From assembly GCA_024500155.1 (NCBI GenBank), contig CM044868.1, positions 40,806,165 through 40,870,164 of the forward strand: 64,000 nucleotides of DNA, given 5' to 3'. The stretch is from Chenopodium formosanum. Lineage: Eukaryota > Streptophyta > Magnoliopsida > Caryophyllales > Amaranthaceae. The translations under genes and the position numbers were made by a program. The notes under the pieces are model-generated. The model did not search any database and was not told where the DNA came from. It saw only the letters and a list, made by a program, of their open reading frames with translations. Shown one piece after another: positions 45,426-56,880 of this stretch. Position 1 is the stretch's first letter, and each line of letters opens with the position of its first letter.

Positions 45426-45857
45426 CGCGCGTTTTATTTTTTCATCTTTTCCTGTATCTATCCGGATTTTTTTTAATACTTTATGTTCACCGTTTATTTT
45501 TCAATTTTCTGAGAGTTTTATTTTTAATAAAATTCTCAACTTTTTTTTATATTTTATTTTTTATTATTATTATCTTTATTTTATTTATTTATTTTATTTT
45601 TCTCTTTATCATTTTACTTATTCTATTTATTTTCACTTGTCTTTTTATTTCTTTTTCTTTTGGGGAAGGTCGGTACCCTCTATTACTCCACTTACGTTTT
45701 TGTCGCGTCATTAATAAATACACGATCACACACAATGAGTCTCAAGCACACACTAACATACAATAATAAACACATAAACTGTGAATAAAGTACAAAAGAG
45801 TCATTATAAATAAACACGTCAAGTGTCATCATAGTATGTACAAATAAAAACCCTCGG

Positions 45858-48028
45858 TCAGAAGTCTCTAGAGCTAGAATCAGTATCATCTCCACCCTGT
45901 GAATATGGGAACGGTGAGCCAAAGAGTCCCTCCATCATCCGAGTACGGGGAGTAGTGTCCCTACTATTCCCTGTGACCCCAGTAGTAGTCAAACTCAAGG
46001 CAAGACCCGTCCAACCGGCAAACGGTGTAAACTGACTCAAAGACGCGGGAATCGTCGGTGAAGGCATCATCCCATACATCGGAACTGAGAACAAGCCCGA
46101 CACCGGTGGAGGAATTGCGGACAATGGAGCTGAAAATGAACTAGGATCCAAGGGAGTCAAAACAGACCCAAGCTCAGGCTGTGGAGGTTGTGAAAACGAC
46201 TACCGCTGCCCCTGACTCTGGCCTGTAAAGCGCTGGGAAGACTGAGGCTGCTGCCACTGAGCCTCCTGAAACGGCTGAGTAGTGTGAGGCTATCGCTGAG
46301 AATGAGAACGCCGGTGAATCTCCGGAGATCGTCTACCACGACCAAGCTCCTTCTCGTCTGAGCCTCTATGCCTCGAGCGCGAGTGGGACCTCCGTTGCTC
46401 CTGAAAGATACAAAATCAAAAGGTGTCAACAATGCAAAATAAAACAGATGGTAGAAGTAAAAAAAATGAATGATACCTCAAGAACGTCGCTAGAGCTCCG
46501 ACAACTCGCACCACGCCGAAGCTTGATGATGCAATACTTCAGGGCGTCAACCAGCTTCATGAGTCCCATCATCTCCGGGCGGTTAGGAGGATAAAACAAA
46601 GAAAAGTCAGTAACAAGCGATGTTAAAAGGATGAATAATGCGTCAAAAAACTTACCGGCTCAAAGACCTCCGGCAGAGACTCCTACGCCTGTCTGTAACC
46701 CTCCGGCGCGTCAGCAATATGGTCCTCAGTGATACCAATCGGCCCTGGATAGCGGACAGACTGAGGCGGAATCTCGATCCTCCCCACAGGGCGAATAGTC
46801 GTCTGAAAATATAATCGAATAATCAAGTTATTCGAGTATTTAAAACAAAGACTAGTAACAAAGATCCTCAAAAGAAATCATACCTCAGGAAGACGGGGTG
46901 GAGGAGCAAGAGAGGGAAGCAAGTCCTGCACGTAATCACTCTCCATGTGCACAAGCTCCTGCCATGGAAAAGTATAGCGCTCTCCCCTGTTTATCAACTC
47001 CCTAATCAAGCGTGAGTCCAGCATCGACTCTGGTGGAGATGAGGGCACCACAAAGCGATCGCCGCTATGCTGACAAACGACACGCTGCACAAATACCAGA
47101 CAAAGCGTCCGGTACCAACCAAAATGGTGTGGTGCGCTGAAAGATGCAAGGCCTTAGGAAGATCAGTCAGCTGCCAACAGCCATGACGTAGCGATAGGAG
47201 AAGGTCGGCATATCCGAGGCTGGCCCAGCTATAGGATCCTATCTCATGGATCCTGACCAGAGAGGGGAGGTAGCAAAGGAGTACGCGTGAACTCCTATCA
47301 GGAGAAAGGGTCATGGAGATCAGAATCAAGATTAAGATTCGCACTCGCTGCTCAGCCGATGTATCCTCCATGTCGAAGCCACGAGCTAAAACTGAAGCCA
47401 GCTCCGATCGCCCGCTCCTACGACCACCTCGAGACACTGGTCGGGTCCCGATATGCTGAACAATTGGACCTAACAAATCAGCTGCCTCAGCCGATCCCCA
47501 AGACAGATAAGACATCTGAGCTACGGGCTGATCGGTGAAGCGCAACCCGCTAATCATACTAAAGTCCAGAGGGGTCACTGTCATCTCCCCGCAAGCAAAA
47601 TGAAAATTGTTGGTAGTATCCCAGAAATACTCCAACAATGCGCGAACGACCGTCGCACCGCAACCCCGGGGGCTTCGAAACCCTACAACCGCCGTAAAGA
47701 AATCTACTAAACCAGCCGATTCCCGTAGGGCGTTCGTAGCAGGATCCCTCGTAATGATCTGGTGAAGTCGAGGAATCAAATCGCCGGCTCCAGAACCGTA
47801 GTGGCGAAGCGTGCCGTCGACTACGCCGGAGAGTGGGCGATGAGAAACATGGTTTTCACGGCAGGTTGGAGTCCATGGAGGTGGAGCCCACCTACCTCTA
47901 CTCGTAGAAGCCCGAGGCTCGGACTCTAAGGCATCGTCGTCCATACCCACAAGAATAGTGGGAGTGTCCTTTCGAAAAGCCTGACGCCGGCCGTTGGTAG
48001 AAAGATCGCGATCCCGTCGCCTAGGCAT
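45858..48028 (-). pseudogene. Antisense plant-mobile-domain gene of element B
   Basis: ATG at 48,028-48,026 (MPRRRDRDLS), just after a splice acceptor. The domain contains WDTTNNFHFACGEMTVTPLDF and reads on as EQRVRILILILISMTLSPDR, open to ~47,100. Downstream exon-like segments (46,878-47,090, ~46,683-46,800, ~46,400-46,560) lead to a Ser/Pro/Gly-rich C-terminus ending at 45,858. Stops near 46,202 and 46,293 break the tail. The domain part is better preserved than in the nested copy, with its ATG and no internal stop. Likely nuclear by analogy with host PMD proteins, but the function of transposon PMDs is unknown. Confidence 0.7.
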
Positions 48029-48710
48029 GCTATTATAAAGATCTAAATGCTTAGCATCATTTCGTAAGACATTTAATTCAAGTTGCATTTTTATAAAAAT
48101 AAAGATCTAAATACTTAGCATCATTTCCTAAGTTATTTAGTTATTTATCGAATTATACGCTAAATTTTTACCTTCAGGCTAAAAATTGGCAAAATTATGG
48201 TATTTAGTTTCTCCATGACAAACTAATACTACAGTTCTCCTAGCCGCATGATACTATGTATACCATGACAATATAGTACATATGCAAAATATGTTTCGAA
48301 GTTGCACAAAAACAATGAATCAACACATCATGAAACATTTTACAAGGTCTACCGCCATATTTTCACCATTTCAAGTGCAAATAAGTAACATGAACATCAT
48401 TTCACAAAAGTAGTACTCAAAAATGGTGATTTTCTCAATTCTCCATCAAATCATGCAATTTTCGTCTCAAATTTCTCACAAACACACATACATACATATA
48501 CAAGTAAAATCATGGCAAGAATTTCAACATAAAACCTCAAAATCAAAAATCCCAAAATTGATTTTTAAGGGTTTTTCATGAAATTACTCATTCAAAGCAA
48601 ATTTGAGACAAAAATTAAGAACTTACATAGATCCTTGTAGAGGTTCGAATATGTGGAGTGTGGCAAAAATTTGGAGTGAATTTGGTGAAAAACGAACAAC
48701 AAAAGCTCGA
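48029..48710 (-). other. Leader intron and 5' exon of element B PMD gene
   Basis: Donor GTAAGT at 48,626-48,621, acceptor TAG at 48,032-48,030. Contains the 21-bp block shared with the nested element (48,239-48,259). Confidence 0.6.
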
Positions 48711-48725
48711 AAAGCTCCGGCAACC

Positions 48726-48936
48726 CAGTAAACCGCCGCGACACGGTGAGTGTGTCTCGTGTCACGGTGAGCCTCAGAACTGACGGAGCTCCGGTGACAC
48801 CGACAGATACTTCAGGCGACAGCAACAACAGTAAGCAGTAACGAACGACAACAACCGCAAGTTTCAGCAAAAACCAAAACAAAAACAAAAAAAAAGAAGG
48901 AAAGAGAGGAAGCAGGACCACCGTGACACGGTGATG
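48726..48936. repeat. CACCGTGWCACGGTG words upstream of PMD gene
   Basis: CGCGACACGGTGAG, TGTCACGGTGAGCC and CCGGTGACACC at 48,726-48,800, and CACCGTGACACGGTG at 48,920-48,934. Position matches the GGCGCC cluster at 39,506 in the nested element. Confidence 0.8.
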
Positions 48937-48959
48937 AACACTTTAGCCTAAACACTAGC

Positions 48960-49869
48960 CTACCCTTTTCACTTCAAAATTCCTTCTTCCAGTGCTCAAA
49001 GGAGTCCATACTTTACTCGTGGTTCTGTCCTTAAGCCAAGGCGTGAAAGGTAGAACTGTTTGAGGGTTTGGCCCCAAATCAACTCTACTTTATTTAATTT
49101 AATTTAATTACTATTTTATTATTTCCTTGAAGTTACTAACTTGTTTATTATTTTGTAGTTGCAAACAAACAGAATCAAAGTAAGAATCAAGTTCCTTTTA
49201 TTTCTATTATTTTTCTAACGATTTTATGTTGTGGGAATTGTGATTAAATTGCTTCCAATATTAATGTTTGTTCTATTATGTTTATTGATCACCATATTTC
49301 ATGTTAAAGGGAATATGTAATTGAAAATCACGCCTAATAAGATAATTTGGACAACCGGTTTAGGATCCTTTTTAATCTTGTTATTAATTCAAGTGATCAC
49401 CAATATTTTAGAATTATGTGTGCATTAATATTCAACCAATTTAGTTAAATAATAGTTTGGAGCGAATTGAATATTTTGTTTGTATGCCTTTGAGATCACA
49501 GGAATGCTTTTCAATATAAGAATCGAGTAGAGGCCAATACGGGCGAATGTGACTCCATGACTCACTTCGTACCATCATCCCCGATCCTCCTTTCGTGGTT
49601 CAGAACCATATGGAGTTAGTAATCTCATGGATTATGAATGGGGTGTAACCTTCACGGGTTAATCGTTGTTGCCTATCGTTGTCCCTTATCGTGGTTGCCT
49701 TTTATGATCCGTGAACGGTTTACAAGTTCCTTAAAAACTTGTTGGCAGCTCCCTACTTTATTTGTCTCTAATCGTTGTCCCTAATCGTAATGTCAATTCC
49801 CACTTCCTATGAGTGACAAACATATTCACCACATGCTTTAATGTAGGCGCACTTCGAGCGACGCCTACA
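48960..49869 (+). mobile_element. 3' LTR of element B, 5' half missing
   Basis: Aligns with the second half of the nested element's LTR from GGCGTGAAAGG onward (GAGGGTTTGGCCCCAAATC, CCTTGAAGTTACTAAC, CGGTTTACAAGTTCC) and ends CGCCTACA at 49,869. The U3 with promoter is absent. Beyond it is copia 3' sequence, so B inserted into or recombined with that element. Confidence 0.75.
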
Positions 49870-50322
49870 GATAGTTATAATGAGAAAAATACTTATGACG
49901 ATTTTAAATCTCTTAAAGTATTCTCATAGGTCGATCCAGTATGGTTCTAAACCAATACCTGTGCAAATGATTTATATCCTCATAGCACAAGAAACGGTGC
50001 TATAAATCATACTACACACTAATCTCTAATGGTCATTAATCGTCCACAAAAAATATGACCTTGATTAGGGATAATTTTCGATTAAAATATTCAATGTTCA
50101 CTTAATAGGTGTTTCTTTATCCAAGCCATTGACTTGATACCCTATTTTGAATATTTATTAAAATTGAATGGACTCATTATTTAATTCTAAACCACAATTA
50201 AATAGAGACGGAGTGAATTAAATTGCATGAAAAATTTTAATTACTCCAAAAACTGAATGGTTCATCATAGTGCTTTACATTAAAATTATCTTAAATTTAA
50301 TTAAAACACTATAATATGGAAA
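49870..50322 (-). other. 3' untranslated region of copia element
   Basis: AT-rich sequence after the copia stop codon. It is cut off at 49,869 by element B's LTR end, before any 3' LTR. Confidence 0.6.
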
Positions 50323-52395
50323 TCAAAGCCAGTTCGCGACATGCTTGATTCCCATTCCCTCAATGTGTTTGTTGTGCTTTACTTGAGACAAGGGTTTAGT
50401 AAGTGGATTGGATACATTGTCATCCGTTCTCACTTTGCAAATTCTGATTTCACCCTCTGTCTTTCATTCTCGAATCATATGAAATCGCCTCTTGACATGT
50501 TTGACCTTCTGATGTTCTCGTGGCTCTCTAGCCTGAGCAATAGCTCCATTGTTGTCACAATGGAGGTCTATTGGACCCTTGATGGAGGGTACAACACCAA
50601 GTTCATCAATGAACTTGCGAATCCAAACTACCTCCTTGGCTACCTCAGACGCTGCCAAGTACTCGGCTTCAGTTGTAGAATCAGCGGTTGTGCTTTACTT
50701 TGCACTCTTCCAACTAAACGCTCCTCTATAGAGACAGAATATGTATCCGGATTGTGACCTGGAGTCGTCTTTGTCTATCTGGAAGCTTGCGTCGGTATAT
50801 CTCTCAACAACCAATTTATCTTTACCGCCATAGACAAAGAATTTATCCTTGTTCCTTTTCAGGTACTTCAGAATATTCTTGACCGCAGTCCAATGCACCT
50901 TTCCTGGGTCTGATTGGTATCGGCTTGTAGCACTCAAGGCATACGATACATCCGGCCTAGTACATATCATGGCATACATGATCGATCCAATAAGCGAAGC
51001 ATATGGAATACTCCTCATCCTTTCTCGCTCATCAGGTGTCTTTGGACACTGCTTCTTGCTTAAGGTTATGCCATGTGACATGGGTAGGTGCCCTCTCTTG
51101 GATCCTTCCATTTGGAATCGAGCTAGTACCTTATCGATGTAAGTACTTTGACTCATTCCTGTCATCCTCTTTGATCTATCCCTATAGATCTTGATGCCTA
51201 GTATGAACTGAGCCTCTCCCAAGTCTTTCATTGAAAAACATTTCCCGAGCCAAGCCTTTACAGACTCTAACAACGGAATGCTATTTCCAATGAGCAAAAT
51301 GTCATCGACATATAAGACTAGGAAGGCGATGTCACTCCCACTGACCTTCTTGTAAACACAAGACTCATCTGGATTCTTGATAAAACCAAACTTACTGATG
51401 GCTTCATCAAATCGCAGATTCCAACTTCTGCTTGCTTGCTTTAATCCATAAATGGACTTCTTAAGCTTGCATACCTTCTTAGGATTGTTCTTGTCGAAAA
51501 AACCTTCAAGCTGTGTCATGTATACAGTTTCTTCCAAAATTCCATTGAGGAAGGCGGTTTTGACGTCCATCTGCCATATTTCATAATTGTAATATGCAAC
51601 AATCTCTAGAAGAATTCAAACGGACTTAAGCATAGCTACAGGAGAAAAGGTTTCATCATAATCAACGCCGTGAATTTGCCTGTATCCTTTTGCTACCAGC
51701 CTTGCTTTGTAAATGAATACATTTCCATCTTTGTTGGTTTTCATCTTGAAAATCCATTTATATCCGATAGGTGTGTAACCTACGAGTAAATCAACAAAGT
51801 CCCATACTTGATTTTCAAACATGGAGTCCATTTCGGATTTCATAGCCTTTTGCCATTTTGTAGAGTCGGGGCTCGTCATAGCTTGCTTGTAGGTTGCCGG
51901 CTCATCTCCATCCACTACTAGGATGTCCTGATCTTTGGTTAATACAACACCGAGATATCTGTCAGGTTGAGATCTTGGCCGAGTTGACCTACGTAGGGTG
52001 ATGGACTGAGCATTTGCATTGTCGGTTTGACTTTGCATATTTTGACTTTGACCAATGTCAACAGATGCTTTGTGAGCACTTTGATTGTCAACTTGTCCTT
52101 GTTGCTCGTCCTCTTGAACTTCGTCGAGTTCGATTTTCCTCCCACTTGTCATTTTGGAGAGATGCTCCTTCTCCAAAAAGACACCATCACGAGCAACAAA
52201 CACTTTGTTCTTGGATTTGTTGTAGAAGTAATACCCTTTGGTTTCTTTTGGATAACTCACAAAGTAAACCTTGTCAGATTTTGGATGAAGTTTGTCAGAA
52301 ATGAGTTTCTTGACATATGCTTCGCATCCCAAAATCTTGAGAAAAGACAACCTTGGAGGTTTATTTGTCCATAATTCATATGAAGTCTTTTCCAC
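50323..52395 (-). pseudogene. Copia reverse transcriptase-RNase H
   Basis: Continues the polyprotein from 52,395. The integrase C-terminal region (to ~51,900) precedes RT, with KARLVAKGYRQIHGVDYDETFSPVA at the N-terminal side, then MDVKTAFLNG, and the YVDD box at 51,312-51,301. RNase H begins near 50,680 with DLHCDNNGAIA. Stops at ~51,613, ~50,695 and ~50,460 interrupt it; the likely terminal stop is TGA at 50,325-50,323. Core catalytic motifs are visible, but the copy cannot encode an intact enzyme. Confidence 0.9.
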
Positions 52396-53149
52396 TGCCT
52401 TTGACGGAGCACGATTCAGTGTAAGTGACGCAGTTTAAAGTGCATGTCCCCAGAAAGAGATTGGAAGTTCACTAAGACCCATAGTCGATCGGACCATGTT
52501 TAAAAGGGTTCGATTCCTCCTTTCAGATACTCCATTCCATTTAGGAGTTCCCGGAGGTGTCAACTCTGAAAGTATTCCGTGTTCTTTTAGATGGTCATCG
52601 AATTCTTGGCTCAAATATTCGCCACCTCGATCCGATCGAAGCCCTTTGATTTTCTTGCCGAGTTCATTTTCAACTTCGTTCTGAAATTCCTTGAATTTAT
52701 CAAACGATTCAGATTTGTGCGACATTAGATAGACATAACCATATCTACTATAGTCTTCCGTGAAGGTTATGAAATAACGATAACTACTCCTTACGGGTGT
52801 ACTCATTGGCCCACATACATCTGTGTGTATTAGTCCCAACAAGTCACCGACCCTTTCTCCCAACTTGGAGAATGGTTGCTTTATCATCTTGCCTAATAAA
52901 CATCCTTCGCAATTCTCAAAGGATTCTAAATCAAATGATTCAAGAATACCTTCATGAAGAAGCTTCTTGATGCGTTTGATGTTAATGTGGCCAAGACGAT
53001 AATGCCACAAGTAAGTTTGACTAGACGGTGTAGTCTTAGCTTTCTTTGCAGGATTATTACCGTTATAAATTTCTTTGTCTAGATATAACACATAAAGACC
53101 ATTTTCTGAATGTGCCGTACCATATAAAACATTATCGAGATAAAATGAA
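52396..53149 (-). pseudogene. Copia GAG-pre-integrase and integrase
   Basis: Zinc-binding pre-integrase segment (LWHYRLGHINIKRIKKLL, then CEGCLLGK) and catalytic core: IHTDVCGP, LRSDRGGEYLSQ and NGVSERRNRTLLNMV supply the D, D and E residues. A stop near 52,435 separates it from the following frame. It would insert cDNA into chromosomes. Confidence 0.9.
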
Positions 53150-54311
53150 CATGATTGGTCCTTAACTCGAAATTCAAAACCTTAAACGTCCAACGCCAAA
53201 ATTGAAATGATGTTTTTGGTAATGTTGGGAACACAATAAACATTGTCAAGTTCCAAAACTAGCCCCGTGGGCAAAGACAAACTAAGAGATCCTACGGATA
53301 TAGCACCAATCCTTGCTCCATTTCCTACCCGGAGCTTGATCTCTCCCTTCGCTAGCCTCCTAGTGTTCCTTAGTGCCTGTGAATCGGAACAAAGGTGTGA
53401 GCAACATCCGGTATCTAATACCCATGAAGCCGAGCTAGTGTAGTTAAAGTCTAGAACGTAAATACCTGATGTAGAAGCAACGGTTCCGTTCTTCTTATCT
53501 TCCTTGAATTTGAGGCAGTCTCTCTTCCAATGTCCCTTCTTCTTACAATAGAAGCATTCGGAATCAGACTTAGAAGATGCTACCTTTTTCTCCTTGTTGT
53601 CTTTGGTAGCTTTCGGCTTAGGCGGAAAGTTCTTCTTTCCGTTACCCTTGAAGCCCTTCTTCTTTTTGCCCGCCCTTTTGAATGGCTTGCCCTTCTTAAT
53701 CATTATCATATCATGCCTTCCCTCATCCTTGAGCGTCTGCTCAGCTTGTTTCAACATCCCATGAAGCTCAGTGAGGGTTTTCTCCATGCTATGCATGTTG
53801 TAGTTCATCTTGAACTGGTCATAGCCTTTGTGAAGGGAATGGAGAATGATGTCAATAGCCATTTCAGTTGAATACCCTGCATCAAGCCTTCCCATGTTCT
53901 CAAATAATCCGATCATTTTGAGCACATGTGGGCTGACTAGCTCTCCTTTCTTGAGCTTAGTCTCAATGGGTTTCAAACCTTTCAGTTCGAGCCTGTTCTT
54001 GAAACATATTATGTAACTCAAAAAATGATCTCATAGGCCTATTCCTTCTCGAAGAAGGTTTTCTGAAGTTCAGGAGACATAGTGGCTAGCATTACGCACT
54101 TGAAATCCAGATCGGCTACTTGCCATCGGTTAACTTAAGTTACCTCCTCATTGGGAGCCTCGGGCATTTCCTCATCAAGGACATACTCTTTCTGTTCTTG
54201 CATAAGAACGATGCGCAAATTCCTTTGCCAATCAAGGAAATTTGTACCACTCAACTTCTCCTTGTCGAGAATTGAGCGTAATGAAAACTGGTTGTTTGAG
54301 GTTGAAGACAT
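53150..54311 (-). pseudogene. Copia gag and protease
   Basis: Starts at 54,311 (MSSTSNNQF); the N-terminal gag (LSGTNFLDWQRNLR) is broken by stops near 54,137 and 54,022. The 53,182-54,021 stretch has a leucine-rich capsid segment, a basic linker, a CX2CX4HX4C knuckle (CFYCKKKGHWKRDC, ~53,510-53,551) and the protease motif WVLDTGCCSHL (~53,390-53,425). A stop near 53,182 ends it. Confidence 0.9.
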
Positions 54312-56865
54312 GATTCTACAATTGAAAGAATTTTAATGAAAAACCATTCAAAATTACTTAAATAAGATTGAATTTTATTCATGCAAATTTTCAATACTTA
54401 TTTAACGTCTTATTTACACGTCAAATTGTCCCTATTTTGTGAAAATAAGGCGATTCCAAGATCCGAAGAAACAAAGAGTGGTTAAGCATGCTTTGGCTTG
54501 TCTTAACACTTAATCTTCTAGGGTAAGCATTGCCTTGCTAATGGCTCTAAGCCACTCTTGGTTACACAATCGTCGCATCTAATGCATCTTTGACAATGTA
54601 TCTCTTTTTCCACGTTATGTGAGGACTCCTCACTCATACCGATGAGTTAAACCAAAACCAACGTGCACACCCGGTGTGCCTTATGAGCCTTGGAGAAGTG
54701 ATGGCACCTCGCTTTGGCGTAGCCTACCATCACCCTTGTTCGGTTGGTAAGTGTTGTTTTAGAAAGGCAAGTTTGACTCAATATTATTAGGGACCTAGGA
54801 TTTCTATGTTGGTTGATTTAAGTGAACTTAACTAATCATCGCAACATAAAGAAAACCTAAACATGCATCTAACGAATAATTCACATGTATATAAGCAAAA
54901 AATATAAAGCGAAATTATAGATGCATATTGGCAACTAGCATGACCCCTTGAATTCTTCAAATCTTAAAAAGGTCTTCATTTGCAATTCAAGGCTTTGTCT
55001 TCCAAGATACGCTGTCTTCAAGACTTAACAAAACTATGCAAATACTAGTGTCTACGACTAGAAATAATCTAAATATTAAGGTACAAAAATACTTAACAGT
55101 GCGTAGACCGTATTTAGATTTACAAAATACATAACGTCACGTAGTCCGTATTTTCTATCCTAATCGGGTCCCACTAGTTGCCATTTCATAAAACCTGTGA
55201 GAGAGAATATATATTCCATTCATCCATTCACTATTTGTGAATGGCCCATGCAATTTACAATATCAAACAAGTAAAATGCATTTAAACAACGCGCGCACTA
55301 GTAACTAATCTAGGTGGTTAATCCGATTAACACGCCTAATTAAAACTAGTCAAAGTTGTTAAACCGATTATGTAATTGACGTCATTAATAATTGAAGCTC
55401 GCACTAAATTCCGCATTTCCCTTAATTAATCCAATTAATTAAGTCGGCATCACCCAAACTTGTAAAAATAAAATTTTGCCAATGCCGCTCAAAACCGAGG
55501 CCTAGCCTCTTAAAATTTTAATTAAAATAAACAAAATTAATTAAAATAAATAAAACGACAAAATAAGCAATATTAAGCCAACCGCATTTCAAGTGGTTTT
55601 CGCTTTAAGCGTTTTGCCAAGGAAACTCGAATAATCGCGGCTCATGCAAACCAAGCATACTACGGCTATTCACCTCACCGCACCAAGCATATGCACACAC
55701 AAAAAACTCCGCACACACGGCCCGCGGCAAGCAGCCATGGGCTGCTGCCATTGCCGCACGCACGCGCACGCATAGCCATGGCTGCTGGTGCGTGGCTGCT
55801 GCCGCGCGTGTGGCCGCCGAAAGGCGAGGCAGCCACCTTGGCAGCCACATGCTGGCTGCAAGCCAAGGGTTGTTCTTTACCTCGTTTTGCGTGCCATAGC
55901 CTCGGGATTTGATCCCATTTTGCGAGACATAATTAATTAATTCTAAATTAATATTAGAACTGAGCAAAAAAATAAAATTTTAAACAAGTCTAATTTAATA
56001 AAATTTCAAAGTGCAAATAACCAAAATAATTCCAAGAACCATTCTTAATTAAATTGGTTTAGCTTGGTGCAATAACAAAGTTGAGGCAATTTCTCACTTT
56101 TAATTTAATCAATTTAAATTAAACTTGAGAATTTGACAAAAAAAGGGGAAGTTGGAAAAATATGAACTTTAATGTTCAAATGAAAATTCCAACATCTAAA
56201 TTTTGTGAATCCTTGAAAATTATATCTTCCAACATGAAGATAAACAAATTTCTATCACAAAAATTGAAACTTTATGTTTCCAATCAACTCTAAATGATTA
56301 AAACAACAAAGTTTAACACAAAATAACATGGAATTTAGTGGTTTTTAAAGTTTCAATCACTTATCACAAATAAATATTGAGTCTTTAACATTTAGGAAGC
56401 CTCAAAACAAAAAATTTCAAACTAAAAAGCAATTAGTTTGCAATTATGTGAAAATAAATCAACCTTTAAGCATCAAATACTACCAAGTAAGTGTGCTTTA
56501 AGGGGACTTAAAAATGCAGAAAATAATGCAAATAATCAACCACATAATCAACAAGTTATGCCATTAATTTCAAGGTTAGAAAAGACTTAAAATTTTTCGT
56601 CAAAAACGAAAAATCCCTCGAAAAAGGCATTTCTAGTCAGAATTTGGCTAAAACCACATGGCCAACGGGGAAAAAACCTTTCTAGAACACCTTTTCCACC
56701 CAAAATTCACTATTTTTGGGCGAAAATCTGGGTTCTGGGCCAAATTCAACATTAAAAACGGGATTAAAATAAATAAAACCGAGCTACAAATCTAATTAGC
56801 AACTTAAACCAGAAAATTAAGCCAAAATAAACCTTGAAAAACATGATTATAAAAAAAAACGAGCA
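54312..56865 (-). other. Long leader of copia element
   Basis: About 2.55 kb between primer site and gag start, AT-rich and without coding support. It contains a GC-rich cluster (55,700-55,865) with GGTGCGTGGCTGCTG words also found in the LTR. Confidence 0.6.
55700..55865. repeat. GC-rich CTGCTG/GTGCG cluster in copia leader
   Basis: GC-rich island in AT-rich DNA with GCTGCTG, GCACGCACGCGCACGC and GTGCGTGGCTGCT. Open frames in all directions here reflect base composition. Shares GTGCGTGGCTGCT with the LTR cluster at 57,530-57,765. Confidence 0.7.
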
Positions 56866-56879
56866 GGGCTCTGATACCA
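56866..56879 (-). other. Copia primer-binding site (initiator tRNA-Met)
   Basis: Minus-strand TGGTATCAGAGCCC, the standard complement to the 3' end of plant initiator methionine tRNA, 1 bp from the LTR end. Confidence 0.95.
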
Positions 56880-56880
56880 C

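Noticed and set aside
45332..45766. Phe/Leu/Ile-rich 'membrane protein' frames
   Set aside because: Translation of a T-rich low-complexity tract in a spacer.
34360..48028. Antisense DUF7745-like and PMD genes as host genes interrupted by transposons
   Set aside because: Same gene pair, order and splice sites recur in two related elements inside their boundaries, so they are element cargo.
49870..50322. Copia 3' LTR
   Set aside because: No similarity to the LTR sequence at 56,881 onward.
55605..55967. Several overlapping frames in a GC-rich island
   Set aside because: Open in many frames because of base composition; inside an untranslated leader.
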